Shown: piece after piece, positions 22,992 to 31,257 of the stretch
How the letters are laid out: every line of letters begins with the position of its first letter
How positions within the stretch are numbered: the stretch's first letter is position 1
From: Acidobacteriota bacterium
GTDB taxonomy: Bacteria > Acidobacteriota > Vicinamibacteria > Vicinamibacterales > CAVVIG01
Reading direction: 5' to 3'
DNA length: 45,829 bases
NCBI GenBank assembly: GCA_018268955.1
Contig: JAFDVO010000024.1
Location: 1-45,829 of the forward strand
Notes under the pieces: generated by a model
Seen by the model: only the letters and a program-made list of their open reading frames with translations
Told to the model about the DNA's origin: nothing
The model's database searches: none
Translations under genes and position numbers: made by a program

Positions 22992-24317
22992 GTGAACATC
23001 CGACCCATCCGTGCGGCGCGGCTGGCGGCTGCCGCCGTTGCCTGTGTGCTGCTGTCACTCTCTGCCGCCACCGCCGCGACGGCCGCACCGGCGGCGATTG
23101 CGTCGCTCGGAGATCTCGACACGCAGGCACGGGCGAAGACCCGCGCCACAGCCCGCGTGCCGCTCGCCCCGGCCACGTCGGACGCGTTGCGCGGCACCGA
23201 GACCTTCGAGCCTGCGGGCAGCGGTCGGGTCCCCAACTACCTGCGCGCGCTCGCGGTGAAGCCGTCGGTCGTCAAGCCGTTCGCCCACCTGATCCGCACG
23301 TTCACCTATGAGGGCACGCTCTCCCCGGCGCTGAAGCTCGCGATGGCAACGCGGATCGCCCAGGTGAACCGGAGTGCCTACGCCACGGCCCATCTCGTGC
23401 GCCTGCTGAAGAACACCGGTCCCGACGGCGAAGCACTGCTCGCCAGGCTCAGGGCCAACCAGCTCGATCAGCTCGCTCCTGCCGATCGGCTCGCCCTGCG
23501 CTGGGCGGAACTGCAGACCCAGGACATACACGGGATGACCGACGAAGAGTTCCGGCAGCTCCGCGGCTACTACAGCGACTCCGAGGTGGTGGAGCTCACC
23601 TTCACCGTCTGCTTCTTCAACTACTTCTCGCGGATGGTCGAGGGGCTCGGCCTGCCGGTCGAGCCGTGGGTGCTCGACGCCACCGCGAAACCAGCGGCAG
23701 CACCGGCGTGGACGCGCGATCGCCTGCCGGCTCGCGTGGCCCTCATCTCGGATGCGGAGATCGACGGCAGCAGCGCTGCCCTGCGCGCCGCCCGGCAGCC
23801 GGTTGCTGGCAACGCGGGGCTTGGTATCGGGATGGCCAACTCGCAGCGCGCCATGATGCGCGTGCCTGCGCTCGCCGCCGCATGGCGCGACTTCGGCGCC
23901 GCCAACGGCACGTCGCAGATCGGCCGCGACATCCTGCTGCAGATCTCGTTCGCCGTTTCCATGGTGAACGGATGCCGCTACTGCACCATCCACCAGGTGG
24001 TCGGCCTGCGGCGAATCGGCGTCGACGCCACGAAGCTGCTGGCGATGGAGAAGGATGACAGCGCGCTCACGCCGCGCGAGAAGACCGCCGTGCTCTTCGC
24101 CCGGAAGCTGACCTCCACGCCGGCAGCCGTGACGGACGCGGACTACGCGCCCGTGCGGAAGGAGTTCGGGGAGCAGGGGGCGCTCGAAGTCGTGCTGCAG
24201 ACCTGCAACTTCGCCTTCATGAACCGTTTCACGGACGGCCTGCACCTGCCGTCCGAGGACGAGGCGATCAAGATTTATCGGGAGGTCTACGGACGGGAGG
24301 GGCTCAGGAGACAGTAA
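22992..24317 (+). CDS. exported carboxymuconolactone decarboxylase/AhpD-like protein
   Basis: 441 residues from a GTG at 22992; the upstream frame is repeat sequence. A signal peptide is present (RAARLAAAAVACVLLSLSAA). Two AhpD-type helical domains: the first (about 95-210) has NRSAYATAH where the catalytic CxxC would be, so it is inactive; the second has CRYCTIH with Cys328, Cys331 and His334, the redox pair. AhpD-type proteins act as thiol-dependent peroxidase partners; an exported tandem form is uncommon. It is divergent from the MBL gene across an 840-nt repeat region. Confidence 0.85.
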   Translation: MNIRPIRAARLAAAAVACVLLSLSAATAATAAPAAIASLGDLDTQARAKTRATARVPLAPATSDALRGTETFEPAGSGRVPNYLRALAVKPSVVKPFAHLIRTFTYEGTLSPALKLAMATRIAQVNRSAYATAHLVRLLKNTGPDGEALLARLRANQLDQLAPADRLALRWAELQTQDIHGMTDEEFRQLRGYYSDSEVVELTFTVCFFNYFSRMVEGLGLPVEPWVLDATAKPAAAPAWTRDRLPARVALISDAEIDGSSAALRAARQPVAGNAGLGIGMANSQRAMMRVPALAAAWRDFGAANGTSQIGRDILLQISFAVSMVNGCRYCTIHQVVGLRRIGVDATKLLAMEKDDSALTPREKTAVLFARKLTSTPAAVTDADYAPVRKEFGEQGALEVVLQTCNFAFMNRFTDGLHLPSEDEAIKIYREVYGREGLRRQ

Positions 24318-24322
24318 TCGAA

Positions 24323-24372
24323 ATGCTGAATGCTAAATGCTGAATGCTAAATGTTAAACGCTGAACGCTGAT
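24323..24372 (+). repeat. heptad repeat (AATGCTG/AATGCTA)
   Basis: Seven units AATGCTG, AATGCTA, AATGTTA, AACGCTG between two convergent genes. Confidence 0.88.
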
Positions 24373-25013
24373 CAGAGGCCGTCGACCCCGTCGCGCACGA
24401 CGGTTGCCGGAGACCCGGTGACGAGCGTGCCGGCAGCCACCGGCTTCACCACCACCGCACCGGCACCAATGACGGCCCCCGCGCCGATGCTGATGTGATC
24501 GCGGACGACGGCGCCGACGCCGACCCAGGCGCGGTCGCCGACCTGCACCGCTCCCGCAATCACGGCCGACGGACCAACGGTCGCGAGACGGCCAAGCACG
24601 ACATCGTGCGCCACGTTCGCGCCGCGATTCAGGATGACGTGCTCACCGACCACCGTGTTCGCCGACACGATCACGCCGGCGCCTATCAGCACTCCCTTGG
24701 ACACGCGCGCCCGGGGCGACACGGTCGCGCTCGGGTGCACGACCGTCCCAAACGCGTACCCTCGTGACTCCATCGTCTCGATAAGCGCGCGCCGTCTTGT
24801 CGAGATGATCCCGCCGAGGCACTCCACGGCGTCGGTTGTGAATGGCAGGTCCTCGGGCACGTACACCGGCCGCCCCTCGAGTGTGGCCGTCGTCCTGAAC
24901 TCCGCGCTCGACACCACGAAGCCCGCAACCGTTCGGCCCGCGAGTTCAGCGGCCTCGAGCGCCTCCACCGCGAACGTACCGGCGCCAAGAATCAACAACG
25001 CTCGCTCGCTCAC
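24372..25013 (-). CDS. NeuD-like sugar O/N-acyltransferase
   Basis: 213 residues. N-terminal Rossmann-type half (LLILGAGTFAVEALEAAE) and C-terminal left-handed beta-helix of hexapeptides (VSKGVLIGAGVIVSANTVVG, GDRAWVGVGAVV), the architecture of NeuD/PglD acetyltransferases that modify nucleotide or lipid-linked sugars. The GTG start overlaps the glycosyltransferase stop (GTGA). Last gene of a three-gene operon; its sugar substrate is probably supplied or used by the glycosyltransferase. Confidence 0.88.
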   Translation of the reverse strand: MSERALLILGAGTFAVEALEAAELAGRTVAGFVVSSAEFRTTATLEGRPVYVPEDLPFTTDAVECLGGIISTRRRALIETMESRGYAFGTVVHPSATVSPRARVSKGVLIGAGVIVSANTVVGEHVILNRGANVAHDVVLGRLATVGPSAVIAGAVQVGDRAWVGVGAVVRDHISIGAGAVIGAGAVVVKPVAAGTLVTGSPATVVRDGVDGL

Positions 25014-26242
25014 CTGGATTCCCCATCTCCCGACACTGCCGTGCCGCCAGTCGGGTGCATCGCATCGGCCGCGCGACACAGGAGCGCGTCGTACCCGGCG
25101 ATGGTGTCCTGAAGATTGTGACCTGAACGGACCTCCTCGTACAGGCGAGCCGCACGTCGCTGGCGTTCATCTTCGTTGCGGATGGCCCGGAGCACGGCCC
25201 TGCCCACATCGAATCCCGCCGTGGTGCGATAACACCATGCCGTCTGCCCTTCGCGCAGGAGGCTGCGCGAGGTCGATGCAGGGCCCACCACGGGCAGACC
25301 AGCCGCAGCCGCATGCAGCAGCACCTGCGCAACCGGTTCGGCAAAGACGGAGTGGAACAGCAGGAGGTCGTGCTCGTCGAACCGCATCAGCAGCTGATCG
25401 CGTGGCACGGCCGGTTCGATGCGGACGATCTCCGTGAGGTGGAGACGCCCGATCAGGGCATCGATGTCGCGGCGATAGGCTTCGGGCCCTGGAGATGCGA
25501 TGGCCGTGAGCCGCACCGGTGTCTCTCGTGCGATGTGCGGCAATGCCTCGAGGTAGTGATGCAACCCTTTCTCGGGGCTCAGCCGTCCTGCCCACAGCAG
25601 GCGCGCCGGCGTCGGGATGCGGGGACGGATCCGAAACACGGGAGGCACCGCCACGCCGAACGGAACGACGTGGCACGCGGAGGCGGGAATCCCAGCCGCC
25701 ACGGTGGCATCGCGCCAGGCCCCAGAGGGGCACACCACCGTGCGCGCCTGCGCCGGTTCCAGCGGCACGAACAGGTCTGCGTGCACGGAGCGCTGCCGCA
25801 GTCGGGTGAGGAGCCGAATCAGCGCCAGCGAGTACCGGTGCTCCTGCTCCTGGGCGAGCGTGACGAGGCTCGTCAGGACCACGGCCGGGTGCCGCCTTGT
25901 TACGAACGTGGCCAGACCCACCGGTGCCTGATCGACGAATGCGAGGAGCGCGTCGAAGCGTTCCCCTGTGAGACGCGCCTCGAGATGAGTAAACCATGCC
26001 GACGCAGGCGCTGCCATCGCCATCTCGCGCCGCGCGCGGCGTGCCGCGCGTGCGGCGGACCGAACGCTCGCTAGCGTGGATGTGAGGCGACGATCGAGCG
26101 CCCCTTGCAGGCGATCCGCCGGCTCCCGCACCATGAGCGTTTCCAGCGCCAGCGTCCACCCCCTGAGCCGCAGCCCGTCGAGGAGGTCCCGATGTGCGTC
26201 GTGCAGGGGCTCACGGGCGAGGACGAGGCAGGTGCGGCTCAC
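25010..26242 (-). CDS. GT4-type glycosyltransferase
   Basis: 410 residues from a GTG that overlaps the BKACE stop (GTGA). The C-terminal donor domain has RLLWAGRLSPEKGLHHYLEA, the loop ASPGPEAYRRDI and the acidic region SVFAEPVAQVLLHAAAAGLPVVG, all typical of GT-B family 4 retaining transferases. The N-terminal acceptor domain is divergent and carries Arg-rich helices. A longer frame upstream overlaps the BKACE gene and was rejected. Acceptor and donor are unknown. Confidence 0.85.
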   Translation of the reverse strand: MSRTCLVLAREPLHDAHRDLLDGLRLRGWTLALETLMVREPADRLQGALDRRLTSTLASVRSAARAARRARREMAMAAPASAWFTHLEARLTGERFDALLAFVDQAPVGLATFVTRRHPAVVLTSLVTLAQEQEHRYSLALIRLLTRLRQRSVHADLFVPLEPAQARTVVCPSGAWRDATVAAGIPASACHVVPFGVAVPPVFRIRPRIPTPARLLWAGRLSPEKGLHHYLEALPHIARETPVRLTAIASPGPEAYRRDIDALIGRLHLTEIVRIEPAVPRDQLLMRFDEHDLLLFHSVFAEPVAQVLLHAAAAGLPVVGPASTSRSLLREGQTAWCYRTTAGFDVGRAVLRAIRNEDERQRRAARLYEEVRSGHNLQDTIAGYDALLCRAADAMHPTGGTAVSGDGESR

Positions 26243-27111
26243 CGGAGCGCCGGCGTTCGTGCACCCAGTCCAATCAACTGGCGTGTTTCTTCGCGCGTCG
26301 CCAGCGGACGACCGAGCGCCGCCGCCAGCGCGGCCACTCTGGCCACCAGGCGAGGGTTGGTCGCTCTGTCGGTCTTGGCGGCGTCCATGAAGAGGTTGTC
26401 CTCCAGCCCGGTGCGGACATGACCACCCATCGTCACGCCGAGCGCGTTCATCGGCCACTGGGCACGACCGATGCCCGCCGCCTGCCAGTACGCCCCGTGT
26501 GGCAGGCGCCGCACCATCATCGCGAGATTCTCAGCCGTCGCCGCAATCGTGCCGAGCGATCCCAACAGCAGGTTGAAGGCGAACGGCGGCCGCAGCACAC
26601 CACGCTCGATCAGGTAATGCGCGTAGTCGATCATGCCCAGGTCGAACACTTCGAGTTCGGGGACGATGTGGCGTTCGCGCATGGTGTCGGCGAGCCTCGC
26701 AATCATCTGGGGCTCGTTGACCGACGCCTGCCTCGGGAAATTCAGTGACCCGAGCGTCAGCGAGGCGAGGTCCGGCTTGAGTTCCCCATCGAGCGCCAGG
26801 ACGTCGGAGCGATCCTCGAAGGTCCGATGGACGCGTCCACTCGTCGAGACGCAGATCACCACGTCGGGCGCCGCCCGACGGATGCGACGGATGATTTCCG
26901 CATAGATCTCACGTGAGACCGCCGGCTCCCCGTCCATGTCCCTCGCATGCAGGTGCACGTTGGAGGCGCCGGCCGCGATGCACGCCAGCGCATCGGTCGC
27001 GATCTGATCCGGCTGTTCCGGCACGGCCGGGTACTCGCGTTGCCGCGGTACCATGCCGGTCAGCGCCACGTTGATGACCAGCGGCGTCCCGTAATCAGGA
27101 AGATCCTTCAT
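26239..27111 (-). CDS. BKACE-family beta-keto acid cleavage enzyme (DUF849)
   Basis: 290 residues. The TIM-barrel motifs of DUF849 are present: INVALTGMVP at strand 1, VHLHARD with zinc ligands His53 and His55, VICVSTSGR, and the late GGHVRTGLEDN. Such enzymes condense a beta-keto acid with acetyl-CoA to give acetoacetate and an acyl-CoA; substrates range widely. It is the first gene of an operon with a glycosyltransferase and a NeuD-like acyltransferase, an unexpected partner for a catabolic enzyme. No clear ribosome site precedes the ATG. Confidence 0.9.
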   Translation of the reverse strand: MKDLPDYGTPLVINVALTGMVPRQREYPAVPEQPDQIATDALACIAAGASNVHLHARDMDGEPAVSREIYAEIIRRIRRAAPDVVICVSTSGRVHRTFEDRSDVLALDGELKPDLASLTLGSLNFPRQASVNEPQMIARLADTMRERHIVPELEVFDLGMIDYAHYLIERGVLRPPFAFNLLLGSLGTIAATAENLAMMVRRLPHGAYWQAAGIGRAQWPMNALGVTMGGHVRTGLEDNLFMDAAKTDRATNPRLVARVAALAAALGRPLATREETRQLIGLGARTPALR

Positions 27112-27232
27112 TTAAATCGTTCGGTAGACTACGAGCATCATACCGTCGGTCCTCGCAATCCGAGGCCCGCCCGTCGATGCCGTACACAATTGCTGTGTCG
27201 GCGACGCAACGCCGGTCGTCCCGTTGTGAAGC

Positions 27233-28516
27233 ATGCGCATAAGGCTCTCGCCTCGGGAACCAGCCCGAAAAGTGACCTGGACAACTCGGCACCTCGCGAT
27301 GAGGGTGACAGAGCGGCTGGTGGGCACAGCGGCGCTGGCGCTGGCCCCAGCCTGGCGACGCCATCTCGGTGCTGGCGACGCCTTCCGCGTCATCGGCATC
27401 ACCGGAAGCGCGGGGAAGACGACCACGACGCGCATGCTCGCGGCCTGCCTGGGGACGCTGGGCCCGGTGAGCCACACCGATCGGCTGGTTGGCCGCCTCA
27501 ACAACGCGCAGACCGCCGCGCGGCACATCCTCGCGACGCGTCGGCACCATCGCTTCTGCCTGTATGAAATGGGTGCCGGCGGTCCCGGCACGATGCAGCC
27601 CTACATCGACATCATCCGGCCGCACGTGGGCGTGGTCATCAACGTCGCAGGCGATCACTACACCGCGTTCCGGGGCCTGGACGAGACCGCGCGCGAGAAG
27701 GGGACGCTGGTCGAAGCGCTCCCAGCGGACGGGATTGCCGTGTTGAATGCCGACGATCCGCGGGTTGCTGCAATGCGGACGCGTACGCGCGCAAAGGTGG
27801 TCACCTACGGGTTCGACGCTCAAGAGGTCGACGTGCGCGGATCGCAGGTCTCCGCCGCGTGGCCGGACCGTCTCTCCCTCACCGTCGAGCATGCCGGTGA
27901 AACGGTCCGCGTGCAGACGCAGCTGCTCGGCGTCCACACCGCCGTCGCGGTGCTGGCTGCCGTGACGACCGCCCGCGCGCTTGGCGTTCCGCTTGCGGAC
28001 GCGGCCGACGCCATCGCAACCGTAGCTCCAGCGGACGGCCGGTGCAGCGTGCACGAGGCAGACGGGGTCACGTTCATACGTGATGACTGGAAGGCACCCC
28101 TCTGGTCCCTCGATGCGACGATCGACCTCATGGCGCGAGCACGAGCGGCGAGGCGGATCCTCGTGATCGGCACCATCTCCGACTACCCGGGCGCATCCTC
28201 ACCGAAGTACCGCGCAGTTGCCAGGAGGGCTGTCGCACAGGTGGACGAGCTGATCTTCGTGGGGCCGGCGGGGCATCGCGCACACCTGCAGGACCATGTG
28301 CCTGGCGTGACGTCCTTCGACACGCTGGAGACGCTCCACACCCACTTCGCCACGCACCTCCGCGCTGGCGATCTGGTGATGCTGAAGGGCTCGTTCAAGG
28401 CGGACCACCTCCAGCGGATCGTGCTCGCACGCACCGGCGGGGTCGCGTGCTGGCGATCGTGCGGACGGTCGACCTCCTGCACCGACTGCGACCTGCGGTT
28501 CACGCCGGGCCGCTGA
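27233..28516 (+). CDS. Mur ligase-like amide ligase with Cys-rich tail
   Basis: 427 residues; an internal ATG at 27299 is an alternative start that removes 22 unconvincing residues. Central Mur ATPase: GSAGKTTTT P-loop (Lys62), YEMGAG, INVAGDHY and LNADDPRV. It looks most like MurF in its central and C-terminal domains but lacks the N-terminal UDP-substrate domain, so it is not a standard peptidoglycan ligase. The tail has four cysteines (406, 410, 416, 419; C-x3-C-x5-C-x2-C), perhaps a zinc site. It is divergent from the BKACE operon. Likely links an amino acid or amine to a sugar acid or other carboxylate (inference). Confidence 0.83.
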   Translation: MRIRLSPREPARKVTWTTRHLAMRVTERLVGTAALALAPAWRRHLGAGDAFRVIGITGSAGKTTTTRMLAACLGTLGPVSHTDRLVGRLNNAQTAARHILATRRHHRFCLYEMGAGGPGTMQPYIDIIRPHVGVVINVAGDHYTAFRGLDETAREKGTLVEALPADGIAVLNADDPRVAAMRTRTRAKVVTYGFDAQEVDVRGSQVSAAWPDRLSLTVEHAGETVRVQTQLLGVHTAVAVLAAVTTARALGVPLADAADAIATVAPADGRCSVHEADGVTFIRDDWKAPLWSLDATIDLMARARAARRILVIGTISDYPGASSPKYRAVARRAVAQVDELIFVGPAGHRAHLQDHVPGVTSFDTLETLHTHFATHLRAGDLVMLKGSFKADHLQRIVLARTGGVACWRSCGRSTSCTDCDLRFTPGR

Positions 28517-28538
28517 CAGGGACAGAGGCCCGGAGACC

Positions 28539-28597
28539 TCACCAAGTCACCAATTCACCAACTCACGAATTCACCAACTCACCAACTCACCAATTCC
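28539..28597 (+). repeat. octad repeat (CACCAACT/CACCAATT)
   Basis: Seven units after the Mur ligase stop, same family as 5405-5444. Confidence 0.88.
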
Positions 28598-28635
28598 GTG
28601 AGTGTCCCCTCTGTCTTGTGCTAGCGTGGCGCGCG

Positions 28636-28706
28636 CAATCGGCGATCGGCCATCGGCAACCGGCCCTTGGCGATATGCAATGAGCGATGTGCCTTTGGCA
28701 ATTCGA
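28636..28706 (+). repeat. heptad repeat upstream of quinoprotein
   Basis: Units like ATCGGCG, ATCGGCC, TTGGCGA and TTGGCAA run up to the ribosome site of the next gene. The open frame before the GTG at 28719 runs through them. Confidence 0.75.
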
Positions 28707-28718
28707 AGGAGGCTCTCC

Positions 28719-30878
28719 GTGACGCGCAGCTTCCGCCTGCTCTCCGTCCTCTCGGCCGTCGTCGCGCTGGCGTGGATGTCCGTGGGACTTCTTGGCCAGA
28801 ACCGCACGACCGCCCTGCCCTCCCTGACCGCCGGCGACTGGCCGCACTACACCGGTGATATCCGCGGCTGGAAGTACTCGCCGCTCGCCCAGGTCGATGC
28901 CTCGAACTTCTCGAAGCTGGAAGTCGCCTGGCGCTTCAAGACCGACGTCTTCGGTCCGCGTCCTGAGTTCAAGCTCGAAGGGACTCCGCTCGCCATCAAC
29001 GGCGTGCTCTACACGACCGCTGGAACCAGGCGCGCGGTCATCGCACTCGATGGACGGACCGGTGAGTTGATGTGGTCCCACAGCCTGCGCGAAGGCACGC
29101 GCGCCGCTGTGTCTCCGCGCCAGCTCTCGGGCCGCGGCGTGTCCTATTGGACCGACGGCAAGGGCGACGACCGGATCGTCTACGTGACCACCGGGTACCG
29201 GCTCGTCGAGCTGGATGCGAAGAGCGGGTCGATCGTTCGCAGCTTCGGCACGGACGGCATCGTGGATCTGAAGGTCGGTGCGTTCTTCGGCAACCGCCAG
29301 CCGATCGATCTCGAGAGCGGCGAGATCGGCGTGCACTCGACGCCGGCGATCGTCGGCGACACGATCGTCATCGGGTCCTCCTTCCGGGAGGGCGCGACGG
29401 TGAAGACGCACAACAACACGAAGGGGCTCGTGCGCGCGTTCGATGCACGCACCGGCAAGCTGCTGTGGACCTTCAACACGATTCCGCGCCCCGGCGAGTT
29501 CGGCAACGAGACGTGGGAGAACGATTCGTGGGCCATCAACGGCAACACGGGCGTGTGGACGCAGATTACGGCCGACACGGAGCTCGGCCTTGTGTATCTC
29601 CCGGTGGAAACGCCGACGTCGGATTACTACGGCGGACATCGGCCCGGTAACAACCTCTTCGCCGAGAGCATCGTCGCCGTCGATGCGAAGACCGGACTGC
29701 GCAAGTGGCACTACCAGTTCGTGCACCATCCGCTCTGGAACTACGACATGTCGTCGGCAGCGATGCTGGCGGACATCACGGTGAACGGCCGGGCGATCAA
29801 GGCGCTTGCGATTCCAAGCAAGCAGGGGTTCCTCTGGGTCTTCGACCGCGTATCGGGTCAGCCCGTGTGGCCCATCGAAGAGCGGCCGGTCCCGCAATCG
29901 GATGTCCCTGGTGAGAAGACCAGCCCGACGCAGCCCTTCCCGACCAGACCGCCCGCCTACACGCGCAACACGATTCGCGTGCCTGACGACCTCGTGGATT
30001 TCACGCCGGACATGCGGGCGCAGGCGGTGAAGCAGATTGGGCGCTACCGTGTCGGACCGTGGATGTACAACCCGCCGGTGCTCGGCGACGTGAACGGCCT
30101 GCTCGGCGCGATCAACCTCGGCAACGCCGTGGGCGGCACGAACTGGCCGGGCGGCGCGTACGACCCTGACACGCACATCGTGTACACGCCTGGCAACAAC
30201 GTCGGGCTGACGGCGACCTCGCTGGTGGCGCCTCCAGGCGAGTACTCGGACATCCGCTATGTTTCCGGCCTCGCCGGTCGCCCATTCCAGGAAGTGCTCG
30301 GGCCGGGCGACTGCTGTGCGGCCGATTCTCCGCGTGGGGCCGCAACCACCGCACGCGATGAGTTGACGGGTTCCCCGCGGACGGCACCTGCGGCGGCGCC
30401 CGCTGCTCCGCCAGCATCCGGCGGCAACGCAGGCGGCCTGACGATCGACGGCATCTCCATCCTGAAGCCCCCGTACGGACTGGTCTCGGCCATCAGTCTC
30501 GACAAGGGCGACATTGTCTGGCAGACGCCGCATGGGGATACGCCGGACAACATCCGGAACCACCCGGCGCTGAAGGGGCTGACCATCCCGCGTACCGGCC
30601 AGGCCGGCACGTCGGGCATCGGCCTGCTGGTCACGAAGACGCTCGTCATCATCGGCGACCCGGCGCTGACCACGACGCCCGAGCATCCGAGGGGCGCGAT
30701 GTTCCGCGCCTACGACAAGGCGACCGGAAAGGAAGTCGGTGTGGTGTTCATGGCCGCGCCACAGAGCGGCTCACCGATGACGTACCTGGCTGGCGGCAAG
30801 CAGTACATCGTGAACGCGATCAGCGGCGGCAGCTACTCCGGCGAGTACGTCGCGTTCGCACTGCCGGGCGCGAAGTGA
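28719..30878 (+). CDS. PQQ-dependent dehydrogenase (glucose-dehydrogenase-like)
   Basis: 719 residues from GTG 28719, set by AAGGAGG at 28706-28712; longer frames translate repeat. Signal segment SFRLLSVLSAVVALAWMSVG. Quinoprotein propeller blades include DWPHYTGDIRGWKYSPL, VIALDGRTGELMW and FDARTGKLLWTF, closest to the periplasmic domain of membrane glucose dehydrogenase. The active-site equivalent is HHPLWNYDMSS, with Asp but no second acidic residue at +2, so not of lanthanide type. A Pro/Ala-rich insertion at about 540-580 carries a CC pair (PGDCCAADS). Likely oxidises sugars or alcohols. Confidence 0.9.
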   Translation: MTRSFRLLSVLSAVVALAWMSVGLLGQNRTTALPSLTAGDWPHYTGDIRGWKYSPLAQVDASNFSKLEVAWRFKTDVFGPRPEFKLEGTPLAINGVLYTTAGTRRAVIALDGRTGELMWSHSLREGTRAAVSPRQLSGRGVSYWTDGKGDDRIVYVTTGYRLVELDAKSGSIVRSFGTDGIVDLKVGAFFGNRQPIDLESGEIGVHSTPAIVGDTIVIGSSFREGATVKTHNNTKGLVRAFDARTGKLLWTFNTIPRPGEFGNETWENDSWAINGNTGVWTQITADTELGLVYLPVETPTSDYYGGHRPGNNLFAESIVAVDAKTGLRKWHYQFVHHPLWNYDMSSAAMLADITVNGRAIKALAIPSKQGFLWVFDRVSGQPVWPIEERPVPQSDVPGEKTSPTQPFPTRPPAYTRNTIRVPDDLVDFTPDMRAQAVKQIGRYRVGPWMYNPPVLGDVNGLLGAINLGNAVGGTNWPGGAYDPDTHIVYTPGNNVGLTATSLVAPPGEYSDIRYVSGLAGRPFQEVLGPGDCCAADSPRGAATTARDELTGSPRTAPAAAPAAPPASGGNAGGLTIDGISILKPPYGLVSAISLDKGDIVWQTPHGDTPDNIRNHPALKGLTIPRTGQAGTSGIGLLVTKTLVIIGDPALTTTPEHPRGAMFRAYDKATGKEVGVVFMAAPQSGSPMTYLAGGKQYIVNAISGGSYSGEYVAFALPGAK

Positions 30879-30882
30879 GTTG

Positions 30883-31127
30883 AGGGCCCGGAGGGCCCGG
30901 AGGGTCAGGAGAGCCGGGAGAGCCAGGAGGGCCAGGAGGGCCGGGAGGGCCAGGAGGGCCGGGACCGGCCGCGTCCCGGCTGTCCCGGCCTTCCCGGCTT
31001 TCCCGGCCGTCCCGGCCTTCCCGCCCCACAGTCCTACCAGCCCTACCCGCCCTACCAGCCCTACCAGCCCTACCCGCCCTACCCGCCCTGCCGGCCTTGC
31101 CGACCCCGCCAGCCCTGCCCGCCCCTC
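30883..31127. repeat. 9-nt repeats that switch strand
   Basis: First half is GGGCCCGGA/GGGCCAGGA nonads, then CCCGGCCTT/CCCGGCTTT, then CCTACCAGC/CCTACCCGC nonads. The first and second parts are complementary, so a long hairpin can form between the quinoprotein stop and the next promoter. Confidence 0.85.
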
Positions 31128-31137
31128 AAGTTAGAGA

Positions 31138-31166
31138 TTGACAGAATCCCCCGCTGGGTCGACTAT
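31138..31166 (+). promoter_or_regulatory. sigma70-like promoter for 31258 gene
   Basis: TTGACA at 31138-31143, 17-nt spacer, GACTAT at 31161-31166. The -35 is perfect, the -10 moderate. It would give a leader of about 85 nt ahead of the ATG at 31258. Confidence 0.5.
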
Positions 31167-31257
31167 TTCCCCCCAACCCCGCATCCGGCGCGCCGGGTGC
31201 ATGGGACACGTGTCGCTCGATCCGGAGTCGTCGAGCCGCGAGTTGCCAGGAGGAAGC

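Noticed and set aside
28587..30686. 699-codon minus-strand frame opposite the quinoprotein
   Set aside because: Shadow frame; Arg/Val/Asp-rich with no motifs, while the plus strand has clear PQQ blades.
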